A stretch of DNA of 5,322 bases from an uncultured Prevotellaceae bacterium (GTDB taxonomy: Bacteria > Bacteroidota > Bacteroidia > Bacteroidales > Bacteroidaceae): positions 1-5,322 of the forward strand of contig CAMJAO010000169.1 of assembly GCA_946403615.1 (NCBI GenBank). Reading direction: 5' to 3'. The notes beneath the pieces are model-generated. The model was given only the letters and a program-made list of their open reading frames with translations, made no database searches and was not told the origin of the DNA. This document shows, piece after piece, positions 1 through 5,322 of the stretch (its first letter is position 1; each line of letters begins with the position of its first letter). Both the position numbers and the translations under genes were made by a program.

Positions 1-963
1 CGGCAGTTCATCGGCGGCTGCCAGTGGCATCCCTTCGACCACCAACGCGGTTATCATCCCGACGCATATCTCGGTGGCATTTACGACGCATTCCGCCAAA
101 AGAAATATGCCTTCGAAATGTTCCGTTCTCAGAACAGCATCGAACCGGTGGTGTTTATCGCACATGAGATGACTCAATACTCAGATACCGACGTGGTGGT
201 ATTCAGCAACTGCGACAGTGTAAGACTAACAGCCTTCGAGGGCGAGCAGACGCAAACCTTGCCCGTGGCGCATCATCAAGACGGGACCCCAAATGAGCCC
301 GTCATATTCCGGGGATTCTGGGACTTTTGGAAGGCTCGAGAACACAGCTACACCGAGCGCAACTGGCAGAAAGTGACGTTTGTGGCCGAAGGCATCAAAG
401 ACGGCCGCGTGGTGTGCAGCGAGAAGAAGATGCCCGCCCGTAGGAGCACAAAAATACGGTTGTATGCCGACGAAATGGGCAAACAACTGATAGCCGACGG
501 AAGCGACTTTATCGTGGTGGTGGCTGAGGTGACCGACGACAACGGAAATGTCCGTCGCAATGCCCGGGAATATATCACCTTTACGGTCGAAGGTGAAGGG
601 AGCATCATCGACGACGGTCGTGTCATGGCCAACCCGCGTATTGTGGAATGGGGCAGTGCTCCTGTGCTCATCCGCAGTACCCATCGGGCCGGTAAAATCC
701 GAATTCTCGCCCGTCCCGCATTTGAAGGAGTTCATGCCCCGACAGCCGACACACTTGAGATAGAGAGTGTGCCATCGCCTATGCGTTTCTGTCAGCGCGA
801 CCAATCCCCCATCGGTCCGCAGGGCGTATGGCAGAAAAGTGATTCTACCCAACAAGGAAACGACATGTCTGGTCGGCCCGCTGCTGTTCAGATGACAGAA
901 GATGAACGCAAGAAGATGCTCGATGAAGTGGAAAAACAGCAACAAGACTTCGGAATTCAGTGA
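1..963 (+). CDS. Glycoside hydrolase family 2 (beta-galactosidase-like), C-terminal part
   Basis: The frame is open from base 1 to the TGA at 961-963 (320 residues), so the true start and the catalytic acids lie off the left edge. An ATG at 118 is internal, because the codons before it read as good GH2 sequence. Residues 1-43 (GGCQWHPFDHQRGYHPD, then GGIYDAFRQKKYAFEMFRSQ) are the last part of the catalytic TIM barrel. Residues about 48-140 form a beta-sandwich containing VVVFSNCDSVRL, the usual GH2 'sNcd-V-L' strand. Residues about 152-240 (IRLYADEMGKQLIADGSDFI, later FTVEGEGSII) match the Ig-like C-terminal domain typical of Bacteroidota GH2 enzymes (Glyco_hydro2_C5-like). The last 60 or so residues are polar and end in a charged, Gln/Lys-rich, helix-prone tail. 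Family members release terminal beta-linked sugars, often galactose; the exact substrate cannot be read from this part. No strong intrinsic terminator follows. The family call is firm, the specificity is not. Confidence 0.88.
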   Translation, partial: RQFIGGCQWHPFDHQRGYHPDAYLGGIYDAFRQKKYAFEMFRSQNSIEPVVFIAHEMTQYSDTDVVVFSNCDSVRLTAFEGEQTQTLPVAHHQDGTPNEPVIFRGFWDFWKAREHSYTERNWQKVTFVAEGIKDGRVVCSEKKMPARRSTKIRLYADEMGKQLIADGSDFIVVVAEVTDDNGNVRRNAREYITFTVEGEGSIIDDGRVMANPRIVEWGSAPVLIRSTHRAGKIRILARPAFEGVHAPTADTLEIESVPSPMRFCQRDQSPIGPQGVWQKSDSTQQGNDMSGRPAAVQMTEDERKKMLDEVEKQQQDFGIQ

Positions 964-1031
964 CATGTTCTGCGAAACTTTTTCTGAAAGTAATTGACAT
1001 AAATGATATTTCAGCTGTAATCACTTGCGGG

Positions 1032-1046
1032 CGTTAAACCGTTAAA
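1032..1046. repeat. Short tandem direct repeat CGTTAAA (2 copies)
   Basis: CGTTAAA occurs at 1032-1038 and again at 1040-1046, an 8-bp period. Related GTTAA cores recur at 1103-1107 and 1133-1137, all upstream of the secreted-protein gene. They may be regulator half-sites, but in AT-rich spacer DNA chance is a real alternative. Confidence 0.3.
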
Positions 1047-1079
1047 TAATTATAATTTTCTCTAAATCACCAAGTGTGT

Positions 1080-1102
1080 GATTACAATAATCAATTGTAA
1101 TC
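1080..1102. promoter_or_regulatory. Operator-like perfect inverted repeat GATTACAAT-n5-ATTGTAATC
   Basis: The left arm GATTACAAT (1080-1088) and the right arm ATTGTAATC (1094-1102) are exact reverse complements over 9 bp, separated by five bases. The dyad ends two bases before the candidate -7 box at 1105, so it covers the region where the -33 element would lie. That position suits a dimeric transcription factor acting on the gene at 1198. A third right-arm copy, TGTAATC, lies at 1016-1022, and TGATTACAAA recurs at 2531-2540 upstream of the lipoprotein gene. It is not followed by a T-tract and is AT-rich, so a terminator role is unlikely. That it is a protein-binding site is an inference. Confidence 0.5.
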
Positions 1103-1104
1103 GT

Positions 1105-1112
1105 TAATTTTG
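1105..1112 (+). promoter_or_regulatory. Candidate Bacteroidota promoter -7 box (TAATTTTG) for the gene at 1198
   Basis: TAATTTTG is a full match to the TAnnTTTG -7 consensus used by the primary sigma factor of Bacteroidota. Transcription would start near 1118, giving a leader of about 80 nt. No good TTTG -33 element sits at the usual spacing; the region is occupied by the inverted repeat at 1080-1102, as might be expected for an activator-dependent promoter. A weaker alternative is TTTG at 1130-1133 with TATTTAGA at 1156-1163. Confidence 0.5.
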
Positions 1113-1197
1113 AAACGAAATTGTGTGTCTTTGTTAAAAGGACGCTAAAAACGACTATTTAGAATTCATTTAATTACAAACAAATCTTAAACTGCTT

Positions 1198-2307
1198 ATG
1201 AAGAAATTTTTTACGCTTATTTCGGTAGCGTTTTGCGCCGTAAACATTCAGGCTCAAGATGTGTATAACGCCATCGTAGATGGGAAGTTGGCTCCAGAGT
1301 TCGCAGCTGTTGCTGGTGAAACTGGTGGAGTAGCCAACAACGCAGTTGACGGAAAGTCAATTATCACGATATCTGTAGGTAAAGCCACAGTAACAGCAGT
1401 TGGCGGCACAGTTCCTGCTAATGCAGAAGGTGGTGCACAGCAGATTACTCCAGGTGCAGTCATTGACGCAGAAAGACATTTGTACGAAACGGCTTCTGTT
1501 GAGGCTTGGAACGATATCAATTGGGGTGTGAAGAACCAAGGCGATATTGACTTCTGGTATGTGACCGGTACTGGTAACCCTTATGTGAAGATGAACGTCG
1601 TGGAGAACTCAAAAGATGGAGAATGGCTTGGTACATATAAGGCCGAATATGTGTTTTATGAGCCAGACGGTTCCTTAGGACTGCCCATCACAGGTTTATA
1701 CTACAAATTCTCAGCTACTGCTAGCGGAGCTTTCAAAGTGAAGGTGTGGGCCAACAAGGGTAACCGCAAGACTTTCGTGGTTAATGCAAATGACATGAAG
1801 GCTCAGCGTCTGTTTGCCTCAGGTTACATCAATGGTGTAAACGACGAGAATGGACAGAAGAAACTGCTCACTGTGGAGCAGGTTGACTCCGTGCATCATG
1901 TGTATATCTATGGTAAATATGATCAAGCCGTAGCAAGCGGTTCAAAGACTGCCGAAGAACTACAGCAGTTGAAAGATGAGGCTGATGCCATGGCCATCGA
2001 ACGCCAATATGTGATTGGTAATGGTAATCAGAATTTCTGGGGTTGGCTGACTTTCGATATTGAGGCCGGTGAAGAGTACTGGGTATTCCAGCACAGTTCA
2101 CAGATAGGCTTCGGGGGCTTTGAATTCCACGAGGGTGTGACTGCCGAGGAGTTGATCCAGGAAGTTGAGGGCACCAACACTATCAAGAGTGTGAATATGA
2201 ACGAGACCATGAGGGACGGTGCCATCTACAACCTTGCCGGTCAACGCGTGAACGAAAGTTACAAGGGCATTGTCATTCAGAACGGCAAGAAAATGGTGAA
2301 CAAGTAA
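1198..2307 (+). CDS. Secreted Trp-rich beta-sandwich protein with sorting-type C-terminal tail, function unknown
   Basis: I do not recognise a characterised family for this 369-residue protein. Residues 1-19 form a Sec signal peptide (MKKFF, hydrophobic core, I-Q-A before the cut) with probable cleavage after Ala19. Cys13 is not in a lipobox because Phe precedes it, and the mature chain has no cysteine. Residues 30-90 are rich in Ala, Gly and Val. The middle holds eight tryptophans (104, 109, 120, 143, 184, 281, 283, 295). Residues 281-311 (FDIEAGEEYWVFQHS, then FGGFEFHE) resemble the closing strands of jelly-roll, galactose-binding-like folds. A helical, charged insert lies at 250-268. Residues 327-369 (IYNLAGQRVNESYKGIVIQN, then GKKM) match the C-terminal tail of many Prevotella and Bacteroides exported proteins, resembling a type IX secretion sorting domain. 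It has its own probable promoter and a terminator, so it appears to be transcribed alone. Its position in a glycan locus suggests a carbohydrate-binding role, which is an inference. The ATG at 1198 directly precedes the signal peptide. Confidence 0.85.
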   Translation: MKKFFTLISVAFCAVNIQAQDVYNAIVDGKLAPEFAAVAGETGGVANNAVDGKSIITISVGKATVTAVGGTVPANAEGGAQQITPGAVIDAERHLYETASVEAWNDINWGVKNQGDIDFWYVTGTGNPYVKMNVVENSKDGEWLGTYKAEYVFYEPDGSLGLPITGLYYKFSATASGAFKVKVWANKGNRKTFVVNANDMKAQRLFASGYINGVNDENGQKKLLTVEQVDSVHHVYIYGKYDQAVASGSKTAEELQQLKDEADAMAIERQYVIGNGNQNFWGWLTFDIEAGEEYWVFQHSSQIGFGGFEFHEGVTAEELIQEVEGTNTIKSVNMNETMRDGAIYNLAGQRVNESYKGIVIQNGKKMVNK

Positions 2308-2330
2308 ATCAGACTTTACTTTATACTATC

Positions 2331-2360
2331 AAGGAGGCGCTAAAACAGTGCCTCCTTTTA
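2331..2360 (+). terminator. Intrinsic terminator after the secreted-protein gene
   Basis: AAGGAGGCGC (2331-2340) pairs with GTGCCTCCTT (2348-2357) to give a 10-bp stem with one G-U wobble and a seven-base loop (TAAAACA). The stem runs into TTTT at 2356-2359 and then ATTG. It starts 23 bases after the TAA at 2305-2307. It separates this gene from the lipoprotein-susC unit. AAGGAGG in the left arm looks like a Shine-Dalgarno sequence, but no start codon follows at a usable distance. Confidence 0.85.
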
Positions 2361-2415
2361 TTGTATCTGATATTCGCTTCGATTATCACCACAAACAATT
2401 TGACCATATCTACTA

Positions 2416-2445
2416 CGAATCTCGCGAATTGAACGAATTTTGAAT
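2416..2445. repeat. CGAAT direct repeats with 9-bp period
   Basis: CGAAT occurs at 2416-2420, 2425-2429 and 2434-2438, exactly 9 bp apart. A degenerate GAAT follows at 2442-2445, and an inverted ATTCG lies at 2372-2376. Regular spacing near one helical turn suggests a multi-site regulator, but the unit is only five bases long and may be coincidental. Confidence 0.35.
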
Positions 2446-2636
2446 AACTTGCTTTTTTGCTTATACAACTTTTTTCACGATTTTATCCTGTCACGCCATA
2501 TGACAATATGATGCTTTTATGTGATACTATTGATTACAAAAGGCAGACAGATGCGTCATAGAAATAACAAGGGTGTGCGAACATCCTGACATCTACTAAA
2601 AACCTATCGGATTTTTTGTAAAAGACCTATTGAAAT

Positions 2637-2650
2637 TTATACATGTATAA
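2637..2650. promoter_or_regulatory. Perfect 14-bp palindrome TTATACATGTATAA before the lipoprotein gene
   Basis: The 14 bases are fully self-complementary with no spacer and end 15 bases before the ATG at 2666. The palindrome overlaps TAACTTTA (2648-2655), which matches the TAnnTTTG -7 consensus except for its last base. A repressor bound here could block transcription initiation or early elongation. If the -7 match were real, the transcript would start only a few bases before the ATG, which makes that box doubtful. The operator role is inferred from symmetry and position only. Confidence 0.4.
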
Positions 2651-2665
2651 CTTTAATATTATCTT

Positions 2666-4138
2666 ATGAACAAAGCACTATTTGTATCCAGCAAGAAGCT
2701 GTGTGCTATTGTGGCCGTTGCCGCAGGTGCATGGCTCGCTACCTCCTGTGCTGACACCTATGACGGTGATGAGACGTTCGACAGCGGCGTCCACAACAGT
2801 CAGATGGCATCACCTGCAGAAGGTGAAATCACCATTACGCCCAATACGGCCGGCGACCAGATGACTATCGCGTGGCCCGTGGTTTATGGTGCCAGCGGTT
2901 ATGAGGTGACGCTCTACGACATGAGCGACGAATCAACCCCCATCGTATCTCAGACCGTTGACGGTTGCTCGCTGACGGCACCACGCGAGGAGGACATGAA
3001 CTACAAGTTCATCATCCGCACCTTGGGCGACGCTTCGAAAAACAATGCCGACGCCACAACGGCTACGGAGAAGTTGTTCAGTACGTTCGAGGCCAGTTTT
3101 GCCGCCATCCCCGAAGGCGACCTCTACGAGTATTTCCAGCGAAACCCCATCCCCGACGATGCACCTGCTGAGAACCTCAACTTCGACCTCACACCGGGCG
3201 GTCAGTACACCCTGTCGGGTCTGGTCGATTTCGGTAAGCATCAGGTGACACTGCGCACTGTGAGCAAGACCAACAATGCCGTCATCACATACGGCGAGGC
3301 TGGTTCGCTGGCTACTTACAGCGGTTTCAAATTGAAGTATCTCACTCTGAACTGCGCAGCCTCTACGCAGCCTGTTATCGCACTGAGTGAGACCCCCGAC
3401 CCCAGCATCTTAGACGCCGACAACAACAACCACCATCAGATTACCGAACCCATCACCATTCAGAACTGTTACATTATGAATGTGGTTCGCAACCTGTTGT
3501 TTGACAACAAGGTGAAATACTGCGTGAAGGACTTCACCATCAACAACAGCGTAGTGAAATTCACTCCCGATGACAAGATGAGCAGTCAGGCCTATTTCCA
3601 GATTTACGACGGCGGCGGTTTTATCAACGATTTCACCGCTACCAACTGCACCTTCTGGGGAGCCACTGACAACAAGGTGAACTACTTCCTCCGCTACAAC
3701 AACGCAGGCCGTTGCGACCGTGCCGGTTATCTGACCAACTCCATCAACATCGTCAACTGCACGTTCTATAACATCGCCAAGGAAGGCCAGATGGCCAATC
3801 ACAGCGGTTTCGACGGTCGTAACACCTCGAACTACGACATCCGCAACAACATCTTCGTGGAATGTGGAAGCGGACAGGTGCCCCGACGTTTTGTAGGCCG
3901 TCAGAACAACACTGCCCAAAATTCATGGGGTTACAACACCTATTGGTTTAACGGAGCACCCGAGACAGAGGGATTCTCAACCAACACATATGACCTGAGT
4001 AACAACGCTCTGCAAACCGACCCGGCATTTGTTGACCCAGTCAACGGTAATTTCACCCCGACGGGTGCGGACCAGGTGTCACGCCAGACGGGTGATCCCC
4101 GCTGGTGGCAGTCGGGCTACAGTCTGCCCAACCTGTAA
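2666..4138 (+). CDS. Surface lipoprotein with FN3-like domain and right-handed beta-helix (DUF4957/DUF5123-like)
   Basis: This 490-residue protein has a lipoprotein signal peptide: hydrophobic residues 12-25, then LATSC with the lipid-bearing Cys28. Acidic residues follow closely (D30, D33, D35, E36), as in Bacteroidota lipoproteins exported to the cell surface. Residues about 50-122 (ITITP..., MTIAWPVVYGASGYEVTLYD, YKFIIRTLG) form a fibronectin-III-like sandwich. Residues about 150-470 show repeated strands with an Asn ladder (ITIQNCYIMNV, FTINNSVVKF, FTATNCTFWGA, INIVNCTFYNI, YDIRNNIFVEC), typical of a parallel beta-helix. DPAFVDPVNGNFTPTG at 452-467 is the closing motif often seen in pectate-lyase-like helices of Bacteroidota. 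It most resembles the DUF4957/DUF5123 lipoproteins of pectin-type PULs. No catalytic site could be assigned, so glycan binding or presentation is as likely as lyase activity. It lies 42 bp upstream of susC and is probably co-transcribed with it. The ATG at 2666 is preceded by an AT-rich leader with no Shine-Dalgarno, normal for the phylum. Confidence 0.85.
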   Translation: MNKALFVSSKKLCAIVAVAAGAWLATSCADTYDGDETFDSGVHNSQMASPAEGEITITPNTAGDQMTIAWPVVYGASGYEVTLYDMSDESTPIVSQTVDGCSLTAPREEDMNYKFIIRTLGDASKNNADATTATEKLFSTFEASFAAIPEGDLYEYFQRNPIPDDAPAENLNFDLTPGGQYTLSGLVDFGKHQVTLRTVSKTNNAVITYGEAGSLATYSGFKLKYLTLNCAASTQPVIALSETPDPSILDADNNNHHQITEPITIQNCYIMNVVRNLLFDNKVKYCVKDFTINNSVVKFTPDDKMSSQAYFQIYDGGGFINDFTATNCTFWGATDNKVNYFLRYNNAGRCDRAGYLTNSINIVNCTFYNIAKEGQMANHSGFDGRNTSNYDIRNNIFVECGSGQVPRRFVGRQNNTAQNSWGYNTYWFNGAPETEGFSTNTYDLSNNALQTDPAFVDPVNGNFTPTGADQVSRQTGDPRWWQSGYSLPNL

Positions 4139-4180
4139 AGAGAGACAACCTGAAGTAATGAATATAAAAGAACACACGAT

Positions 4181-5322
4181 ATGAAAAGAACACTCATCAA
4201 TCTATGTTTGGCCTTTGCCTTGATGCTGATACCAGCATTGGCATGGGCCCAGAATAAGACGGTGACCGGCACTGTGCTCGACGAGAACGGCGAGCCCGCC
4301 ATCGGCGCCACGGTGAAAGTCGTAGGCGGCACAGGTGGCACGGTGACAGACATCGACGGTAATTATTCACTGTCAGTACCCGCCAATGCCAAGGTAGAGA
4401 TCAGTTATATCGGCTATCTGACACAGGTGGTGAAACCCGGCGGTGTGGTTCGTATGCAAGAAGACAACCAAAGCCTCGAGGAGGTGGTGGTTGTGGGTTA
4501 CGGCACACAGAAGATGAAGAATGTGACGGGTGCCGTGGAGACCATCTCGCCGAAAGACATCCAAGACCTCTCTGTAGGTAGTCTGGGTGATGCCCTCGTG
4601 GGTATGTTCAACGGTGTGAGCGTAAATGCCAACGGAACACGTCCCGGTGAAAGTCCCTCACTGAATATCCGTCAGAGCGATGTGCTGGCCAAGAGTACCA
4701 CTCCCGATGCCACCCGTGGCGGTGAACCAGACCCCACCCCACTTTATGTTATCGACGGATTCATCTCGACCGAGACGGCATTCAACAACCTCGACGCCTC
4801 TGAAGTAGAGAGTATCACCATATTGAAAGACGCCTCGGCAGCCGTTTATGGTGCCCGCGCCGGTTATGGTGTGGTACTGGTGAAAACCAAACAAGGTGAA
4901 AACGGAGCCCCGAAAATCAGTTATTCTGGTCAGTTGGGTTGGACCGATGCCCTCTACACGCCGAAGATGCTCAGCAGTTATGACTATATGAAGGTTTATA
5001 ACACGATGCGCGCCGCCAACACCTCGACTCAGGACAATATCGAGATGCGCACACATCTGTTCCAAGCCGATGAGATGGAAGCCGCACGCTCCTTGAACTA
5101 CAACCTGTTAGACAAGGAATGGTCTGCAGCCCTCACACAGCGTCATAACCTCAATATCAACGGTGGTACCGACCGCACCACCTATTTCGCCGGTGTGAAC
5201 TACTACACCCAAGAAGGTAACATCGGCCGTCTAGACTATGACCGTTGGAACTTCCGCGCCGGCATCAATGCCAAGATCGGCAAGCATGTGAAAGCCGCCG
5301 TTCAGGTGAGCGGCGACTGGGG
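4181..5322 (+). CDS. SusC/RagA-family TonB-linked outer membrane receptor, N-terminal part
   Basis: The frame runs without a stop from ATG 4181 to the right edge (380 codons), about a third of a usual SusC of 1000 or so residues. An in-frame TGA at 4151 rules out an earlier start. Residues 1-23 are a signal peptide ending in A-W-A before Gln24. Residues 27-92 (TVTGTVLDENGEPAIGATVK) are the carboxypeptidase-regulatory-like domain of SusC proteins. The TonB box is at 100-108 (EEVVVVGYG). The plug spans about 112-237, with PLYVIDGF at 187-194 and the SusC signature KDASAAVYGARAGYGVVLVK at 216-235. The first barrel strands follow, for example at 320-341. There is no STN domain at the N-terminus, so direct signalling to an anti-sigma factor is unlikely and control probably comes from a regulator outside the window. 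SusC imports oligosaccharides with energy from TonB-ExbBD; a susD gene is expected downstream. The substrate cannot be read from this part. Confidence 0.95.
   Translation, partial: MKRTLINLCLAFALMLIPALAWAQNKTVTGTVLDENGEPAIGATVKVVGGTGGTVTDIDGNYSLSVPANAKVEISYIGYLTQVVKPGGVVRMQEDNQSLEEVVVVGYGTQKMKNVTGAVETISPKDIQDLSVGSLGDALVGMFNGVSVNANGTRPGESPSLNIRQSDVLAKSTTPDATRGGEPDPTPLYVIDGFISTETAFNNLDASEVESITILKDASAAVYGARAGYGVVLVKTKQGENGAPKISYSGQLGWTDALYTPKMLSSYDYMKVYNTMRAANTSTQDNIEMRTHLFQADEMEAARSLNYNLLDKEWSAALTQRHNLNINGGTDRTTYFAGVNYYTQEGNIGRLDYDRWNFRAGINAKIGKHVKAAVQVSGDW

Larger units (their letters stand above)
2361..2665. other. Non-coding intergenic region ahead of the lipoprotein-susC operon
   Basis: These 305 bases are AT-rich and contain no convincing gene on either strand. 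They hold the CGAAT repeat (2416-2445), a T-rich stretch (2453-2475), a small inverted repeat CATAT-gaca-ATATG (2497-2510), a TGATTACAAA copy (2531-2540) and a 14-bp palindrome (2637-2650). No clean pair of -33 and -7 boxes was found. Partial matches are GAATTTTG (2435-2442) and TAACTTTA (2648-2655). The operon promoter most likely lies here, since a terminator closes the gene before it. A long leader or an activator-dependent promoter would fit. Confidence 0.6.

Noticed and set aside
226..966. A 246-residue open frame on the - strand
   Set aside because: It lies wholly opposite the GH2 coding frame, whose protein is clearly conserved in type. The product has no recognisable domain and is a composition-driven shadow.
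984..1014. CTGAAA ... TTTCAG inverted repeat after the GH2 gene as a terminator
   Set aside because: The stem is only 6 bp, the loop is 19 bases and no T-tract follows, so it does not meet the form of an intrinsic terminator.
1048..1057. AATTATAATT palindrome
   Set aside because: It is made only of A and T within very AT-rich spacer DNA, where such palindromes are expected by chance.
2331..2337. AAGGAGG as a ribosome binding site for a missed gene
   Set aside because: No start codon follows at a usable distance, and the bases are fully explained as the left arm of the terminator stem.
3410..3919. A 169-residue open frame on the - strand
   Set aside because: It is antisense to the beta-helix region of the lipoprotein. 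Its Val/His-rich product simply mirrors the repeated Asn and Thr codons of the sense strand.
4658..5065. A 135-residue open frame on the - strand
   Set aside because: It is antisense to the plug and early barrel of SusC, which reads perfectly in the + frame across the same bases.

Overview
The window reads as a fragment of a Bacteroidota chromosome, most likely Prevotella or a close relative. The reasons are a SusC-type TonB-dependent receptor, a lipoprotein with an acidic stretch after the lipid-bearing cysteine, start codons with no Shine-Dalgarno sequence but AT-rich leaders, a TAnnTTTG-type promoter box, and a secreted protein ending in the 'IYNLAGQRV...KGI-I-NGKK' tail common in this group. 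The genus is an inference. The phylum is well supported. All four genes lie on the + strand.

Layout: (1) 1-963 is the C-terminal part of a glycoside hydrolase family 2 enzyme, open through the left edge. (2) 964-1197 is an AT-rich intergenic region. It holds a perfect 9-bp inverted repeat two bases upstream of a good Bacteroidota -7 box. (3) 1198-2307 encodes a 369-residue Sec-exported, Trp-rich, probably beta-sandwich protein of unknown function with a sorting-type C-terminal tail. It is closed by a clear intrinsic terminator at 2331-2360, so it looks monocistronic. (4) 2361-2665 is a 305-bp non-coding region with a 9-bp-periodic CGAAT repeat and a perfect 14-bp palindrome just before the next gene. 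(5) 2666-4138 encodes a 490-residue lipoprotein with an N-terminal FN3-like domain and a right-handed beta-helix (pectate-lyase-like fold, resembling DUF4957/DUF5123 proteins). (6) After only 42 bp, a SusC-family receptor begins at 4181 and runs off the right edge with an uninterrupted reading frame.

Taken together this is part of a polysaccharide utilization locus (PUL). SusC would import oligosaccharides across the outer membrane, normally with a SusD partner expected just beyond the right edge. The beta-helix lipoprotein probably binds or presents the glycan at the surface. The GH2 enzyme probably trims oligosaccharides. The secreted 369-residue protein is the least understood member. A pectin-like substrate is suggested only by the beta-helix lipoprotein and is not proven. 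No complete novel system can be demonstrated. The points most worth following up are the uncharacterised secreted protein with its own regulated-looking promoter, the two operator-like palindromes, and the placement of the beta-helix lipoprotein ahead of susC. No RNA genes, CRISPR arrays or insertion sequences were seen.
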